From contig NZ_JACHJH010000004.1 in assembly GCF_014203555.1 (NCBI RefSeq), positions 496,001-560,000 on the forward strand: 64,000 bases of DNA. The letters run 5' to 3'. This DNA comes from Streptomyces olivoverticillatus (GTDB taxonomy: Bacteria > Actinomycetota > Actinomycetes > Streptomycetales > Streptomycetaceae). Under the pieces are notes generated by a model that was given only the letters and a program-made list of their open reading frames with translations, was not told the DNA's origin and searched no databases. Positions 54,782 through 63,766 of the stretch are shown piece by piece. How positions within the stretch are numbered: the stretch's first letter is position 1; every line of letters begins with the position of its first letter. The position numbers were made by a program, and so were the translations under genes.

Positions 54782-57670
54782 GTGACGGTCGGCAAACAAC
54801 GCTTCTTCGTCAGCTACGCGGGCCCGGACCGCGCCTGGGCGGAGTGGACGGGCTGGCACCTCGAACAGGCCGGCCACACGGTGGAGCTGGACCGGTGGGA
54901 CTGGGCTACGGGGGACGACTTCGTCGGGCGGATGGATCACGCGCTGGCCCATGCCGACGCGGTGGTGGCGCTCTTCTCGCAGAACTACTTCGGGCCGGGG
55001 CGGTGGACGCAGGCCGAGTGGAAGGCCACGGTCGCCGGTAAGGGCCGTCTCGTTCCCCTGGCCATCAAATCCCTGGCGGACGAGGACGTGCCGCCCCTGC
55101 TGAGGGGGCTGATCCGCAAGGAACTGCATGGGCTCGACGAGAACGAGGCCGTGGCGGCGCTGCTGGAGGCGGTCGACGGGCCGTCGCGGCCGGTCGAATC
55201 GGTCGCCTACCCGGGAGCGGACGACACCGGTCCCGACGCGGCGCCCGACGGTGCGCGTCCTCGCCTTCCCCGGGACGACGACCGGCCGGAGGTCTGGAAC
55301 GTCGCCAGGCGCAACCTGGACTTCTCGGGACGCGAAGCCGAGATCACCCGGCTTCGCGTCGGCTTCCTCGGCGGGCGGCAAGCCGCGGTCCAGGCGCTGC
55401 ACGGCATGGGCGGCATCGGCAAGACGCAGATCGCGTTGGAGTACGCCTATCGGTTCGCCAGCCAGTACGACCTGGTGTGGTGGATCGACGCGGAGCAGGC
55501 GGACCAGATTCCGGTGCACTTCACCGAACTCGCCGACCGCCTCGGCATCGCCAAACCCGACGCCGGTACCGAGTACAACGCCCGCATACTCCTGCAACAC
55601 CTGCGCACACGGCACCGCTGGCTCGTGATCCTCGACAACGCCGAGCACCCCGACCAGATCGAACCGTGGACGCCCGACGGCACCGGCCACACCCTGATCA
55701 CCTCGCGCGACCCCAACTGGCGCGGCCTCGCCCACCAGACCGGCCTGGACGTCTTCACCCGCACCGACTCCCTGGCCTATCTCGAAGCCCGCCTCCCGAG
55801 CATCAGCGCCGATGAGGCGGGCGTCCTCGCGGAGGCCGTGGGCGACCTTCCGCTCGCTCTCGCACAGGCTGCGGGCGTCATCGGCAGTGGCATGACCCTC
55901 GACCGCTACTGCCGGCTTCTCGCCACCAGCACCGCCCGGATCTTGCAGGAGGGCGACGCTCCGGGCTATCCGGCCTCGCTGGCCGCGGCGGTCGACATCG
56001 CGACCACGCGCCTCACGGATGAACATGCCGAATCCGGGGCGTTGCTCCGCCTCGGTGCCTTTCTGGGGCCCGAGCCGATTCCCAACGCCTGGCTGGAGAA
56101 TGCGCGCCCCCGGCTTGCCACCATTCCCGGCGATCCCGACGACTTGATGTGGCTGCATTCCGCACTCCAGCCTCTCGGGCGCTATGGACTGGCGCGCATC
56201 GACCACCAGGTGTTCCAGATCCACCGGCTCACCCAGGCCGTCATCCGCGACCAGACGAGTCCCGAGCAGGCCGGAATGATCCGGGATGACATCGCCGCCG
56301 TCCTGGCGTGCGTGGACCCGGGGGACCCGGACACTCCGGAAACGTGGTCTGCCTGGGCGTCCGCGGCCTCTCATCTCACCGCGCCTCATGCGGTGGTCGC
56401 CGACCGGCCGGAATTGCGCCCCATGCTCCTGCAGGCCGCTCTCTTCCTCATCCGGAGCGGCCAGGCCCGCGGCGCCCATGGCCTCGCCCTCTCCCTGCAG
56501 CAGGCTTGGGGCGCCGAACTGGGAGAGGACCACCCGGACACGCTGACCGCGATGCAGTACCTCGGCCACGCGACCGCGGACATCGGCGATGTGGCGGAGG
56601 CCCGCCGTGTCGTCGAGGACACCCTCGCTCGCCGTCGGCACACCCTCGGCAGTGACGATCCCCAGACTCTCCAGTCGGCCAACGATCTGGCGGTGATCCT
56701 CGACCAGTTGGGCATCAGCGTGCACACCCGGGAAATGTACGAGGACACCCTCGCCCGCCGTCGGCGCGTTCTCGGCGACGACCACCCGGACACCCTCCAG
56801 TCGGCCCTGAATCTGGGCCTTGCCCTCCTTGAGTACGGAAAGCTCGAGGAGGCCCGCCGACTGGTCGAGGACGCCCTGGTCCGTCGTCGACGGGCCCTCG
56901 GTGACGACCACCCGCAGAGCCTCGAAGCGGCCGCCGGACTCGCCTCCGTCCTTTACGAATGCGGCGATTACGCCGAAGCTCACCGCATGCACGCGGATAC
57001 GCTCGCCCATCAGCGCCGGGCCCTTGGCGACGACCACCCTCAGACACTGCAGTCGGTTCAGAGCCTCGCTGCCGCGCTGATGCAGGTCGGGAAATACGAA
57101 GGCGCCCGCCCTCTGCTGGAGGATGCCCTCGCCCGCCGCCGTCGCACCTTCGGTGATGATCACCCGGAAACCATCGAGTGCGCCCGGCGCTACGCTTCCG
57201 CTCTGTCCCACGTCGGTGAACAGCCGGAAGCTCACCGGATGCTCGAAGACGTCCTCGCCCGTTGCCGCCGTAATTTCGGCGACGACCACGGGCGCACGAT
57301 TCGCTCGGTGAATGCCCTTGCCGTCTTCCTGTACGAGGCAGGCGAATACGTGCAAGCTCGCCGCCTGTTGGAGGACGCGCACGCCAGGGCTCGGCGCATC
57401 CTCGGCGACGAAAGGATCGAGACGCTCCGCATCGCCGAAAGCCTCGGCCTCACCTTGTACCGGCTTCGCTGTTACCCGGAATCGGTCGCGATCCTCGAAG
57501 ACACGCGCGCCCGGCAGCGGCGCCTTCTCGGCGATGGTCACGTGGACACCGTGCACACCACTCAGTCTCTCGCCCGCACCTACACGGCCATGGGTAAACG
57601 CTTCGCCGCCCAGCGCCTCCTCTCCCCCAAAAAACAAGGCAAACGCCGCTTCGGCCGCAAGTCCCGCTAG
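54782..57670 (+). CDS. TIR-NB-ARC-TPR protein, bacterial NLR-like (FxsT-like)
   Basis: A 962-residue three-domain protein. Residues ~1-125 are a TIR domain (RFFVSYAGPDRAWAEWTGWH; likely catalytic Glu79 in TQAEWK). Residues ~180-500 are an NB-ARC STAND ATPase: Walker A MGGIGKTQIAL (Lys214), Walker B RWLVILDNAE, TLITSRDPNW and GDLPLALAQAAG. Residues ~580-955 are nine 42-residue TPR units. Such proteins are either anti-phage NAD-depleting sensors or the FxsT component of FxSxx-COOH peptide systems; no fxs peptide or radical-SAM gene is near. GTG 54782 has GGGGG upstream. It stands alone, 72 bp after the siderophore operon. Confidence 0.9.
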   Translation: MTVGKQRFFVSYAGPDRAWAEWTGWHLEQAGHTVELDRWDWATGDDFVGRMDHALAHADAVVALFSQNYFGPGRWTQAEWKATVAGKGRLVPLAIKSLADEDVPPLLRGLIRKELHGLDENEAVAALLEAVDGPSRPVESVAYPGADDTGPDAAPDGARPRLPRDDDRPEVWNVARRNLDFSGREAEITRLRVGFLGGRQAAVQALHGMGGIGKTQIALEYAYRFASQYDLVWWIDAEQADQIPVHFTELADRLGIAKPDAGTEYNARILLQHLRTRHRWLVILDNAEHPDQIEPWTPDGTGHTLITSRDPNWRGLAHQTGLDVFTRTDSLAYLEARLPSISADEAGVLAEAVGDLPLALAQAAGVIGSGMTLDRYCRLLATSTARILQEGDAPGYPASLAAAVDIATTRLTDEHAESGALLRLGAFLGPEPIPNAWLENARPRLATIPGDPDDLMWLHSALQPLGRYGLARIDHQVFQIHRLTQAVIRDQTSPEQAGMIRDDIAAVLACVDPGDPDTPETWSAWASAASHLTAPHAVVADRPELRPMLLQAALFLIRSGQARGAHGLALSLQQAWGAELGEDHPDTLTAMQYLGHATADIGDVAEARRVVEDTLARRRHTLGSDDPQTLQSANDLAVILDQLGISVHTREMYEDTLARRRRVLGDDHPDTLQSALNLGLALLEYGKLEEARRLVEDALVRRRRALGDDHPQSLEAAAGLASVLYECGDYAEAHRMHADTLAHQRRALGDDHPQTLQSVQSLAAALMQVGKYEGARPLLEDALARRRRTFGDDHPETIECARRYASALSHVGEQPEAHRMLEDVLARCRRNFGDDHGRTIRSVNALAVFLYEAGEYVQARRLLEDAHARARRILGDERIETLRIAESLGLTLYRLRCYPESVAILEDTRARQRRLLGDGHVDTVHTTQSLARTYTAMGKRFAAQRLLSPKKQGKRRFGRKSR
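56522..57655 (+). repeat. nine 126-nt TPR-coding repeats
   Basis: The marker G(D/E)DHPxTL recurs at 56522, 56648, 56774, 56900, 57026, 57152, 57278, 57404 and 57530, exactly 126 nt apart. The inner units are most alike and the last is degenerate, as for kinesin-light-chain-type TPRs. Confidence 0.92.
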
Positions 57671-57847
57671 CCGAGGGCGACCTGCGCCCGTAGCGGTGCA
57701 CGCGCCGGCCCAAGCGGAACCCTCGGGGTCCCCACTAAGGGTCCCCGGGGGCCGGGCTCATCCCCGTTCATGATCACTGGGGGCCTCGTCGCCGCCTACC
57801 TTGATGGCACAGCAACCGCTACCGCCACAGACGAGGATCCCCACCCC

Positions 57848-58999
57848 ATGTCGCACCGCAAGGCCGCCGCTGCCTCCGTGCTTCTCGCCGCCGCTCTGCT
57901 CGCCCCCGCTGCCCCCGCCATGGCGGCCGCGCCCGCGCCCGACGGGGCCGACCGGGCCGCCCTGCAGCAGGCGCTCGATGCGACCGTTGCCGCCGGGGTG
58001 CCCGGAGCCGTGGCCGAGGTTCGGGACGGGCGCGGGGTGTGGCGGGGCAGCAGCGGCGTCGGCGATCTGCAGAGCGGGCAGGCCGCGCACGCCGGGGACC
58101 GGTTCCGGGCCGGAAGCGTGACCAAGAGCTTTGTGGCGACGCTTGTACTTCAGCTTGTGGCCGAGGGCAAGGTGGGGCTCGATGAGGTCATCGAGCGACA
58201 GTTGCCCGGTGTGGTTCCCAATGGCGAACACATCACCGTGCGGCAGCTGCTCAATCACACCAGCGGGCTGGCCAACTTCTCCGACGTGCTGCTGAAGAAG
58301 AAGGACCCGGTGCGGGATGCGCAGAAGGCCACGTACACGCCGCTCCAGCTCATCGCGCTGATCGCCGACGCGAAGGACCGGCCCGCGCCCGGCACGACCT
58401 GGGAGTACTCCAACACCAACTACGTCGTCCTCGGGCTGCTCATCGAGCACGTCACCGGGCGCTCGCTGGGCCACGAGATCGACCACCGCATCGTGAAGCC
58501 CCTGCACCTGACCGGCACCACGTTCCCGACCACCTCGGGCATCTCCGGGGCGCATCTGCACGGCTACGACTGGATCGACGGCAGGGGTCCCGGCGCCGGC
58601 CCCACGGACCTCACCGAATTCAGCCCCTCCGCCTACTGGGCCGCCGGGACGCTGATCTCCACCACGCACGACCTGAACACCTTCTTCAAGGCGCTCCTGG
58701 GCGGCCGGCTGCTCCCGCCCCGCCTGACGAAGGAGATGCGCGACATGCACCCCATGAACCCCGAGCGGACCAACCGTTTCTACGGGCTGGGCCTGGAGAG
58801 CAACGGCAACCTGTGCCCGTCCGACGGGCCGGTCGTCGGGCACACGGGAGAGGTCGTGGGATACCAGACCTTCAGCTTCACCTCGGCGGACGGCAAGCGG
58901 CAGGTCACTCTCTCCGTGAACACCGGCCTGACCATGAACGATGCGTCCGGGGCGGCCGCGATGAAGATGGTCTCCACCGCCCTGTGCCACACCAAGTGA
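57848..58999 (+). CDS. secreted serine hydrolase, class C beta-lactamase / D-Ala-D-Ala carboxypeptidase fold
   Basis: A 383-residue exported S12-family protein. The signal peptide ends at AMAAAP. The catalytic motifs are SVTK (SxxK, in GSVTKSFVATL), YSNTNY (YxN) and GHTGEVVG (HxG). Such proteins cleave D-alanyl-D-alanine peptides or related esters; true beta-lactamase activity is not implied. The ATG at 57848 is chosen since the longer frame to 57770 would precede the signal peptide. No partner gene is adjacent. Confidence 0.88.
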   Translation: MSHRKAAAASVLLAAALLAPAAPAMAAAPAPDGADRAALQQALDATVAAGVPGAVAEVRDGRGVWRGSSGVGDLQSGQAAHAGDRFRAGSVTKSFVATLVLQLVAEGKVGLDEVIERQLPGVVPNGEHITVRQLLNHTSGLANFSDVLLKKKDPVRDAQKATYTPLQLIALIADAKDRPAPGTTWEYSNTNYVVLGLLIEHVTGRSLGHEIDHRIVKPLHLTGTTFPTTSGISGAHLHGYDWIDGRGPGAGPTDLTEFSPSAYWAAGTLISTTHDLNTFFKALLGGRLLPPRLTKEMRDMHPMNPERTNRFYGLGLESNGNLCPSDGPVVGHTGEVVGYQTFSFTSADGKRQVTLSVNTGLTMNDASGAAAMKMVSTALCHTK

Positions 59000-59005
59000 T
59001 CCGAC

Positions 59006-59037
59006 TGGAGGCGCCCCGAGCACTTATGGCGCCTCCA
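59006..59037 (+). terminator. hairpin after the serine hydrolase
   Basis: A perfect 10-bp stem (59006-59015 with 59028-59037) and 12-nt loop, 7 bp past the stop. The following ~187 bp to the P450 gene is AT-rich and should contain its promoter; TAGGCT near 59176 is a possible -10. Confidence 0.8.
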
Positions 59038-59224
59038 TGACGACCGTTGCGGAAGCAGTGATTTCGCGGGCAAACATTCGATGTGTCGGGTTTCGATTTA
59101 CACGGGAAAATCCACCTTTTGGGTGAACTACTAGGTCATATGTGTGGGGCGCTTCTGGCTGAGGCATGGTCAGAAAATAGGCTGGCGCGCCACCGGGCGG
59201 GGCCCTTGCATTGGGAGTGCTGCG

Positions 59225-60442
59225 ATGACCACTTCTGACTCCTCCACACGTACCTGTCCGTTCAGGCACGACGAAGCACTGGAAGTCGATCCACTGATGG
59301 CCCGGTTGCGGGCGGAGGCGCCCGTCGCCCGCGTCCGCATGCCGTACGGCGAGGGCGACGGTGAATGCTGGCTGGTGACGCGTTATGAAGACGTGCGGCT
59401 GGTCACCTCGGACCGGCGGTTCAGCCGGGCCGCGTTGATCGGCCGTGACTTCCCGCGCATCACCCCGGCACCCATCGCCCAGTCCGAGGCGATCAACCTC
59501 ATGGATCCGCCCGCTCTGAACCGGCTGCGGCGCCTGGTCGTCAAGGCGTTCAGCAACAACCAGGTCGACGAGCTGCGGCCCGGCACGCAGCGGATCGTCG
59601 ACGCCCTGCTGGACGAGATGGCCGAGCACGGCGCCCCCGCCGACGTGGCCGCGCACCTGGCGGCCAAGCTCCCGCTGACGACGATCTGCGAGCTGCTGGA
59701 CGTCCCCGAGGCGGACCGGCCGAAGCTGCGCGGCTGGGCCATGGCCATGATGTCCATGAAGCCGGCCGACAAGGCGGCGGCCGCCGAGGCCAAGTCCGGA
59801 CTCCGCGAGTACTTCGCGGAGTTGTCCGCCGAGCGGCGTGCCAAACCGGGCAGTGACCTGCTCAGCGCGCTCGCCACGGCCCGCGTGGGCGAAGAGATGC
59901 TCGACGGCCAGGAGTTGGCCGTCATGGGCATGCTGCTGCTCGTCACCGGACACGACACCAGCACCTACGAAATCAGCAACATCGTCTACACCCTGCTGAC
60001 GCACCCGGCCCAGCTCGGACAGCTGCGGGCCCGCCCGGAGCTGCTGCCGCAGGCCCTCGAGGAGCTGCTGCGGTACATCCCGTTCCGGCAGGGCGTCGGC
60101 ATTCCGCGGGTGGCCGTGGAGGACGTCAAGGTCGGTGACGTCACCATCCGCGCGGGCGACACGGTGCACGTGTCGTATCTGACGGCCAACCGCGACGACG
60201 TCGCCTACGACCGTGCCGACGAGCTGGACTTCGAGCGCGCGAACCCGGCTCCCCATATGACCTTCGGTTATGGAACCCACCACTGCCTAGGGGCACATCT
60301 GGCGCGGATGGAACTCCAGACCGCCATCGGCACTTTGCTCACCCGATTCCCTGAACTGCGGCTGGCTGTACCGGCGGAGGAGGTGCAGTGGAACACCACC
60401 TCGATCTGGCGGTACCCGCTGGCCCTGCCGGTCGCCTGGTAA
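59225..60442 (+). CDS. cytochrome P450, CYP158/P450mel-like
   Basis: A 405-residue soluble bacterial P450. The heme loop is FGYGTHHCLGAHLAR with Cys354, the I-helix is LLVTGHDTSTYEI and the ExxR is EELLRYIPF. Directly followed by rppA (12-bp gap), it is expected to couple flaviolin or a tetrahydroxynaphthalene-derived product oxidatively, as CYP158A2 in S. coelicolor or P450mel in S. griseus. ATG 59225 has GGGAG upstream; the longer frame to 59144 is leader. A ferredoxin is not encoded nearby. Confidence 0.9.
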   Translation: MTTSDSSTRTCPFRHDEALEVDPLMARLRAEAPVARVRMPYGEGDGECWLVTRYEDVRLVTSDRRFSRAALIGRDFPRITPAPIAQSEAINLMDPPALNRLRRLVVKAFSNNQVDELRPGTQRIVDALLDEMAEHGAPADVAAHLAAKLPLTTICELLDVPEADRPKLRGWAMAMMSMKPADKAAAAEAKSGLREYFAELSAERRAKPGSDLLSALATARVGEEMLDGQELAVMGMLLLVTGHDTSTYEISNIVYTLLTHPAQLGQLRARPELLPQALEELLRYIPFRQGVGIPRVAVEDVKVGDVTIRAGDTVHVSYLTANRDDVAYDRADELDFERANPAPHMTFGYGTHHCLGAHLARMELQTAIGTLLTRFPELRLAVPAEEVQWNTTSIWRYPLALPVAW

Positions 60443-60454
60443 GGAGGCCGTGTC

Positions 60455-61561
60455 ATGGCAACGTTGTGCAGACCAGCCATCGCCGTCCCCGAGTATGTGA
60501 TCACGAGGGAACAGACCCTGGAGCTCGCGCGCACCCTGCACGCCGATCACCCGCAGCTTGAGCTCGCGCTCCGGCTGATCGGCAACACGGGCGTGCAGAC
60601 CAGGCACCTCGTGCAGCCGATCGAGGACACGCTGAAGCATCCCGGATTCACCGTCCGCAACGCACGCTACGAAAGGGAGGCCAAGGCGCGGGTGCCCGAT
60701 GTCGTGCGCCGCGCACTGGAGAACGCCGAGGTGTCCGCCCAGGACATCGACATGATCGTGTACGTGTCGTGCACGGGCTTCATGATGCCGTCGATGACCG
60801 CCTGGCTGATCAACACGATGGATTTCAAGGCCGAGACCCGTCAGCTGCCCATCGCCCAGCTGGGTTGTGCCGCCGGGGGCGCCGCGATCAACCGGGCCCA
60901 CGACTTCTGTACGGCCTATCCGACGGCGAACGTGCTGATCGTCGCCTGCGAGTTCTGCTCCCTGCTCTACCAGCCGACGGACCTGGGGGTGGGCAATCTG
61001 CTCTCCAACGGGCTCTTCGGGGACGCCCTGGCGGCGGCCGTGGTGCGCGGGGCGGGCGGGCACGGCGTGCGGATCGAGCGGAACGGCTCGCACCTGGTGC
61101 CCGACACCGAGGAGTGGATCTCGTACGGGGTGCGGGACACCGGCTTCCACTTCATCCTCGACAAGCGGGTGCCGGGCACGATGGCCATGCTCGCCCCGGC
61201 CATGCGCGACATGGCGCGGCCGTACGACTGGGACGTCTCCGAGCTCGACTTCTACATCGTGCACGCAGGCGGACCGCGCATCCTGGACGACCTCGGGCGC
61301 TACCTGGGGCTGTCCCAAGAAACGTTCCGCTACAGCCGGGCGACGCTCACGGAGCGGGGCAACATCGCCAGCGCGGTCATCTTCGACGCGCTCGACCGGC
61401 TCTTCGAGGACGGGGGTGCCGACGACTCGGCGCGCGGCGTGATCGCCGGGTTCGGGCCGGGCATCACGGCCGAGATCGCCCTGGGCACCTGGACGGTGCC
61501 GGGGAACGGGCGGGACGGGGACCGTGTGGCGGGGCGGGAGTCGGTGACGCTCCCCGCCTAG
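60455..61561 (+). CDS. rppA: type III polyketide synthase RppA (1,3,6,8-tetrahydroxynaphthalene synthase)
   Basis: A 368-residue chalcone-synthase-fold enzyme that condenses five malonyl-CoA to 1,3,6,8-tetrahydroxynaphthalene, which oxidises to flaviolin. The triad falls at the RppA numbering: Cys138 (LGCAAGG), His270 (IVHAGGP) and Asn303 (RGNIAS). ATG 60455 has a strong AAGGAGG. It is coupled to the P450 gene upstream; no cupin or monooxygenase for quinone formation follows, so the pathway's other steps, if any, lie elsewhere. Confidence 0.95.
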   Translation: MATLCRPAIAVPEYVITREQTLELARTLHADHPQLELALRLIGNTGVQTRHLVQPIEDTLKHPGFTVRNARYEREAKARVPDVVRRALENAEVSAQDIDMIVYVSCTGFMMPSMTAWLINTMDFKAETRQLPIAQLGCAAGGAAINRAHDFCTAYPTANVLIVACEFCSLLYQPTDLGVGNLLSNGLFGDALAAAVVRGAGGHGVRIERNGSHLVPDTEEWISYGVRDTGFHFILDKRVPGTMAMLAPAMRDMARPYDWDVSELDFYIVHAGGPRILDDLGRYLGLSQETFRYSRATLTERGNIASAVIFDALDRLFEDGGADDSARGVIAGFGPGITAEIALGTWTVPGNGRDGDRVAGRESVTLPA

Positions 61562-61591
61562 GGCCCGCACCGGCCCCTCGGGCGCAACCGC

Positions 61592-63037
61592 CTAACCGCC
61601 CCGCCCCGTCGCGCCGAAGAGGCGGCGCACGGCGGCCCGCAGGTCCGGGCGATTGCCGATCCGCTGGGAAGCCGGGCGGCCGGGCGCCTCCTGCTGGGGC
61701 GCTCCGGTCGTCCGCAGCAGTTCACGCACAGGGCCGGGAGCCAGTGGCTCCCGGCCCGCCGCTTTGAGCACACCCTGTACGGATGCCAGCGCGCCGGCCA
61801 CCATCGCCGCGGCGGCCGACGTGCCGGAGAAGACGTCCGTGTACCAGCGGTCCTCCTCGCCGCCGCCGAGGAGATCGCCGGGGCCGTCGCCGTCGGCGCC
61901 CGCCGTGGTCACCTCGCGGCCCCAGCCCTGGACGTCCACCCGGGAGCCGAAGCCGGAGCACACCAGCCGGGACCGGTCAGGGCCGTGATCGCGGCCGTGG
62001 GTGCCCGGCGGCGGGGCGCCCGCACCCACCAGGACCGCCCCCGAGCAAGGGCCCGTGGACGAGAGGGGGTTGCGCCACCAGAAGGGGAAGCCGTCCGGGT
62101 GCCTGTCGTAGAGCGCGTCGTCCAGCGACTCCGCGCCGTTGCCGGCCGCAGACACGACCACCACGCCCTTGGCCGTCGCATGGCGGATGGCCGCGAAGTC
62201 GTCCGGCCACCACTCCAGCGGTATGCAGCCGCGCTGGTCGTCGCGGAGCGCGTGCCCGAAGCGGGGTCCGGGGCGGTGCAGGCCGATCACCAGGAGGTCG
62301 CCCGGCGCGAGCCGGTCGGCCGCGGCGCGGACGGCACGGGCGGTGCCGATGCCGTGGCAGGACGCCGCCGCGATCAGCGCCCGTGGCGCAATGCCCGTGA
62401 TCCCCGAACCCCCGCCGCAGGAACCGCCGATGACGGCCAGCACGCTCGTGCCGTGATGGCGCCAGCCCGCATCCTCGACGGGCGTACCGGCGACGACTCC
62501 GGCGAGCTTGCGCCCGAGGGCCTCGTGCCCGAGCCGCCAGGCGCCGCCCACGTCGACGACGCCCACGCCGTCGCCCGCCCCGCCGGGCAGCGCCCAGGCC
62601 CACAGCGCGTCCACACCGCCCGGTGCCGGGGCGAGGTGCCCTTGGCGGGCGGAGAGGTCGGGGGTGGGCCGCCCGCCGGGGCAGGTTGCTGCGGGGGAGC
62701 GGGGTACGCCCGGGGCGAGGGTGGCGGGCAGGGCGCCCGGTTTCACGTACGCCGCGTCGATGCCCGGCAGCGCGGGCAGCCGGGCGGCCAGTTCGTCGAC
62801 CCGCCGGCCGGCGCCGCGGGCCCGGTGGAAGAGGGACAGCTCGGGTACGGGCGTGGAGCCGGCCCCGAAGAGCGGCTCCAGGGTGAGCCGTTCCTCCTCC
62901 AGGAACAGGGCGAGGGCGGGCGGTTCCCAGCCGCTTGCCGGGAGCGGCGCGTGCGCGGCGCGGGCGTCCGCGATCACGATGAGCTCGGGATCGGCCGGGA
63001 GGCAGGGCAGGAGGCCCGCGCCGCATATCGCGTCCAT
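61592..63037 (-). CDS. subtilase (S8 family) without signal peptide
   Basis: A 481-residue serine protease. The triad is Asp162 (GVVDVGGAW), His195 (HHGTSV) and Ser407 (FSGTSAAAA), with oxyanion Asn300 (SAAGNG). The first ~140 residues are a separate domain (start MDAICGAGLLPCLPADPEL) with no signal peptide or membrane helix, so the protein appears cytosolic or non-classically exported. Cysteines in SCGGGSG and PCSGAVLVG are of unknown role. It converges on rppA with only 30 bp between stops. Confidence 0.85.
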   Translation of the reverse strand: MDAICGAGLLPCLPADPELIVIADARAAHAPLPASGWEPPALALFLEEERLTLEPLFGAGSTPVPELSLFHRARGAGRRVDELAARLPALPGIDAAYVKPGALPATLAPGVPRSPAATCPGGRPTPDLSARQGHLAPAPGGVDALWAWALPGGAGDGVGVVDVGGAWRLGHEALGRKLAGVVAGTPVEDAGWRHHGTSVLAVIGGSCGGGSGITGIAPRALIAAASCHGIGTARAVRAAADRLAPGDLLVIGLHRPGPRFGHALRDDQRGCIPLEWWPDDFAAIRHATAKGVVVVSAAGNGAESLDDALYDRHPDGFPFWWRNPLSSTGPCSGAVLVGAGAPPPGTHGRDHGPDRSRLVCSGFGSRVDVQGWGREVTTAGADGDGPGDLLGGGEEDRWYTDVFSGTSAAAAMVAGALASVQGVLKAAGREPLAPGPVRELLRTTGAPQQEAPGRPASQRIGNRPDLRAAVRRLFGATGRGG

Positions 63038-63230
63038 CGCTCGACCACTCCCCTCGCGGCGCCGTCCCGCTTGCCGGCCCTTTGCCGACCTCTCGTCGGC
63101 CCCTCGCCGGCCTCAATGTGCTCGGGTGGCCGAAGGGCTGACAAGGCAGGGAAATGGGACACGGCGCCGGGAGGGAATTTTGGCCAAAAGAGGTTTGGAA
63201 CGTCGGACGCTCTAAACGTTGAACGATGTG

Positions 63231-63686
63231 CTAAAGGTCGAACTCGGCCGGGTCGATGCCCACGGCGAAGCACGCCTCGCGCACCACGGCCTGCTCGGTC
63301 TTGTCGAAGTCGCCGTCGGCGCCGCCGATGACAATGCCGATCTGAATCACGGCGCGGGCCTCGGTGGGCTTCTTCTGCACCTTGCCGATGGTCTGCAGGA
63401 TGCTGACCTTGCCGAAGTCGTAATCGGCGGTCAGCTTCTGGCAGTAGTCGTTGAACCGCGCCTGCAGATCGTCGGCCGGGAAGTTCTGCAGGACGTCGTT
63501 GGTGGCGATCAGCGAAGCGACGCGCTGCCGCTCCGAGGCGTCGATCGAGCCGTCCGCGGCCGCCACCAGTGCGCACATCGCCATGCTCGCGTCACGAAAT
63601 GCGCCGCTCTTCAAGTCGTTCTTCTTCGCTATGAGCTGGCCCTGCATCGTCGTGGCCGAATCCTTGAGCCGGTCCCAGAGCGCCAT
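63231..63686 (-). CDS. TerB-family tellurite-resistance-like protein
   Basis: A 151-residue cytosolic helical protein. MCALVAAADGSIDASERQRV and IGGADGDFDKTEQAVVREAC are the two acidic DG-x-(I/F)D loops of the TerB fold, which bind metal in this family. ATG 63686 has AAGGAG 7 nt upstream. Streptomyces often carry several ter genes; here it stands beside an MreB-like gene on the same strand. Function beyond fold is not clear. Confidence 0.88.
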   Translation of the reverse strand: MALWDRLKDSATTMQGQLIAKKNDLKSGAFRDASMAMCALVAAADGSIDASERQRVASLIATNDVLQNFPADDLQARFNDYCQKLTADYDFGKVSILQTIGKVQKKPTEARAVIQIGIVIGGADGDFDKTEQAVVREACFAVGIDPAEFDL

Positions 63687-63766
63687 GTGTTGTCTCCTTG
63701 TGAAACTAGGGGTGCAAAAGGAGAAGCGTTTCGGAGGGTAAAGAAGTTCCCAAGAGGGAAATGGAG

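Noticed and set aside
56522..57655. Regular repeats resembling a CRISPR array
   Set aside because: The 126-nt units are coding TPR repeats in one open frame, with no unique spacers and no cas genes.
57848..58999. Antibiotic-resistance beta-lactamase
   Set aside because: The SxxK/YxN/HxG set is shared by many D,D-peptidases and esterases in Streptomyces; nothing points specifically to resistance.
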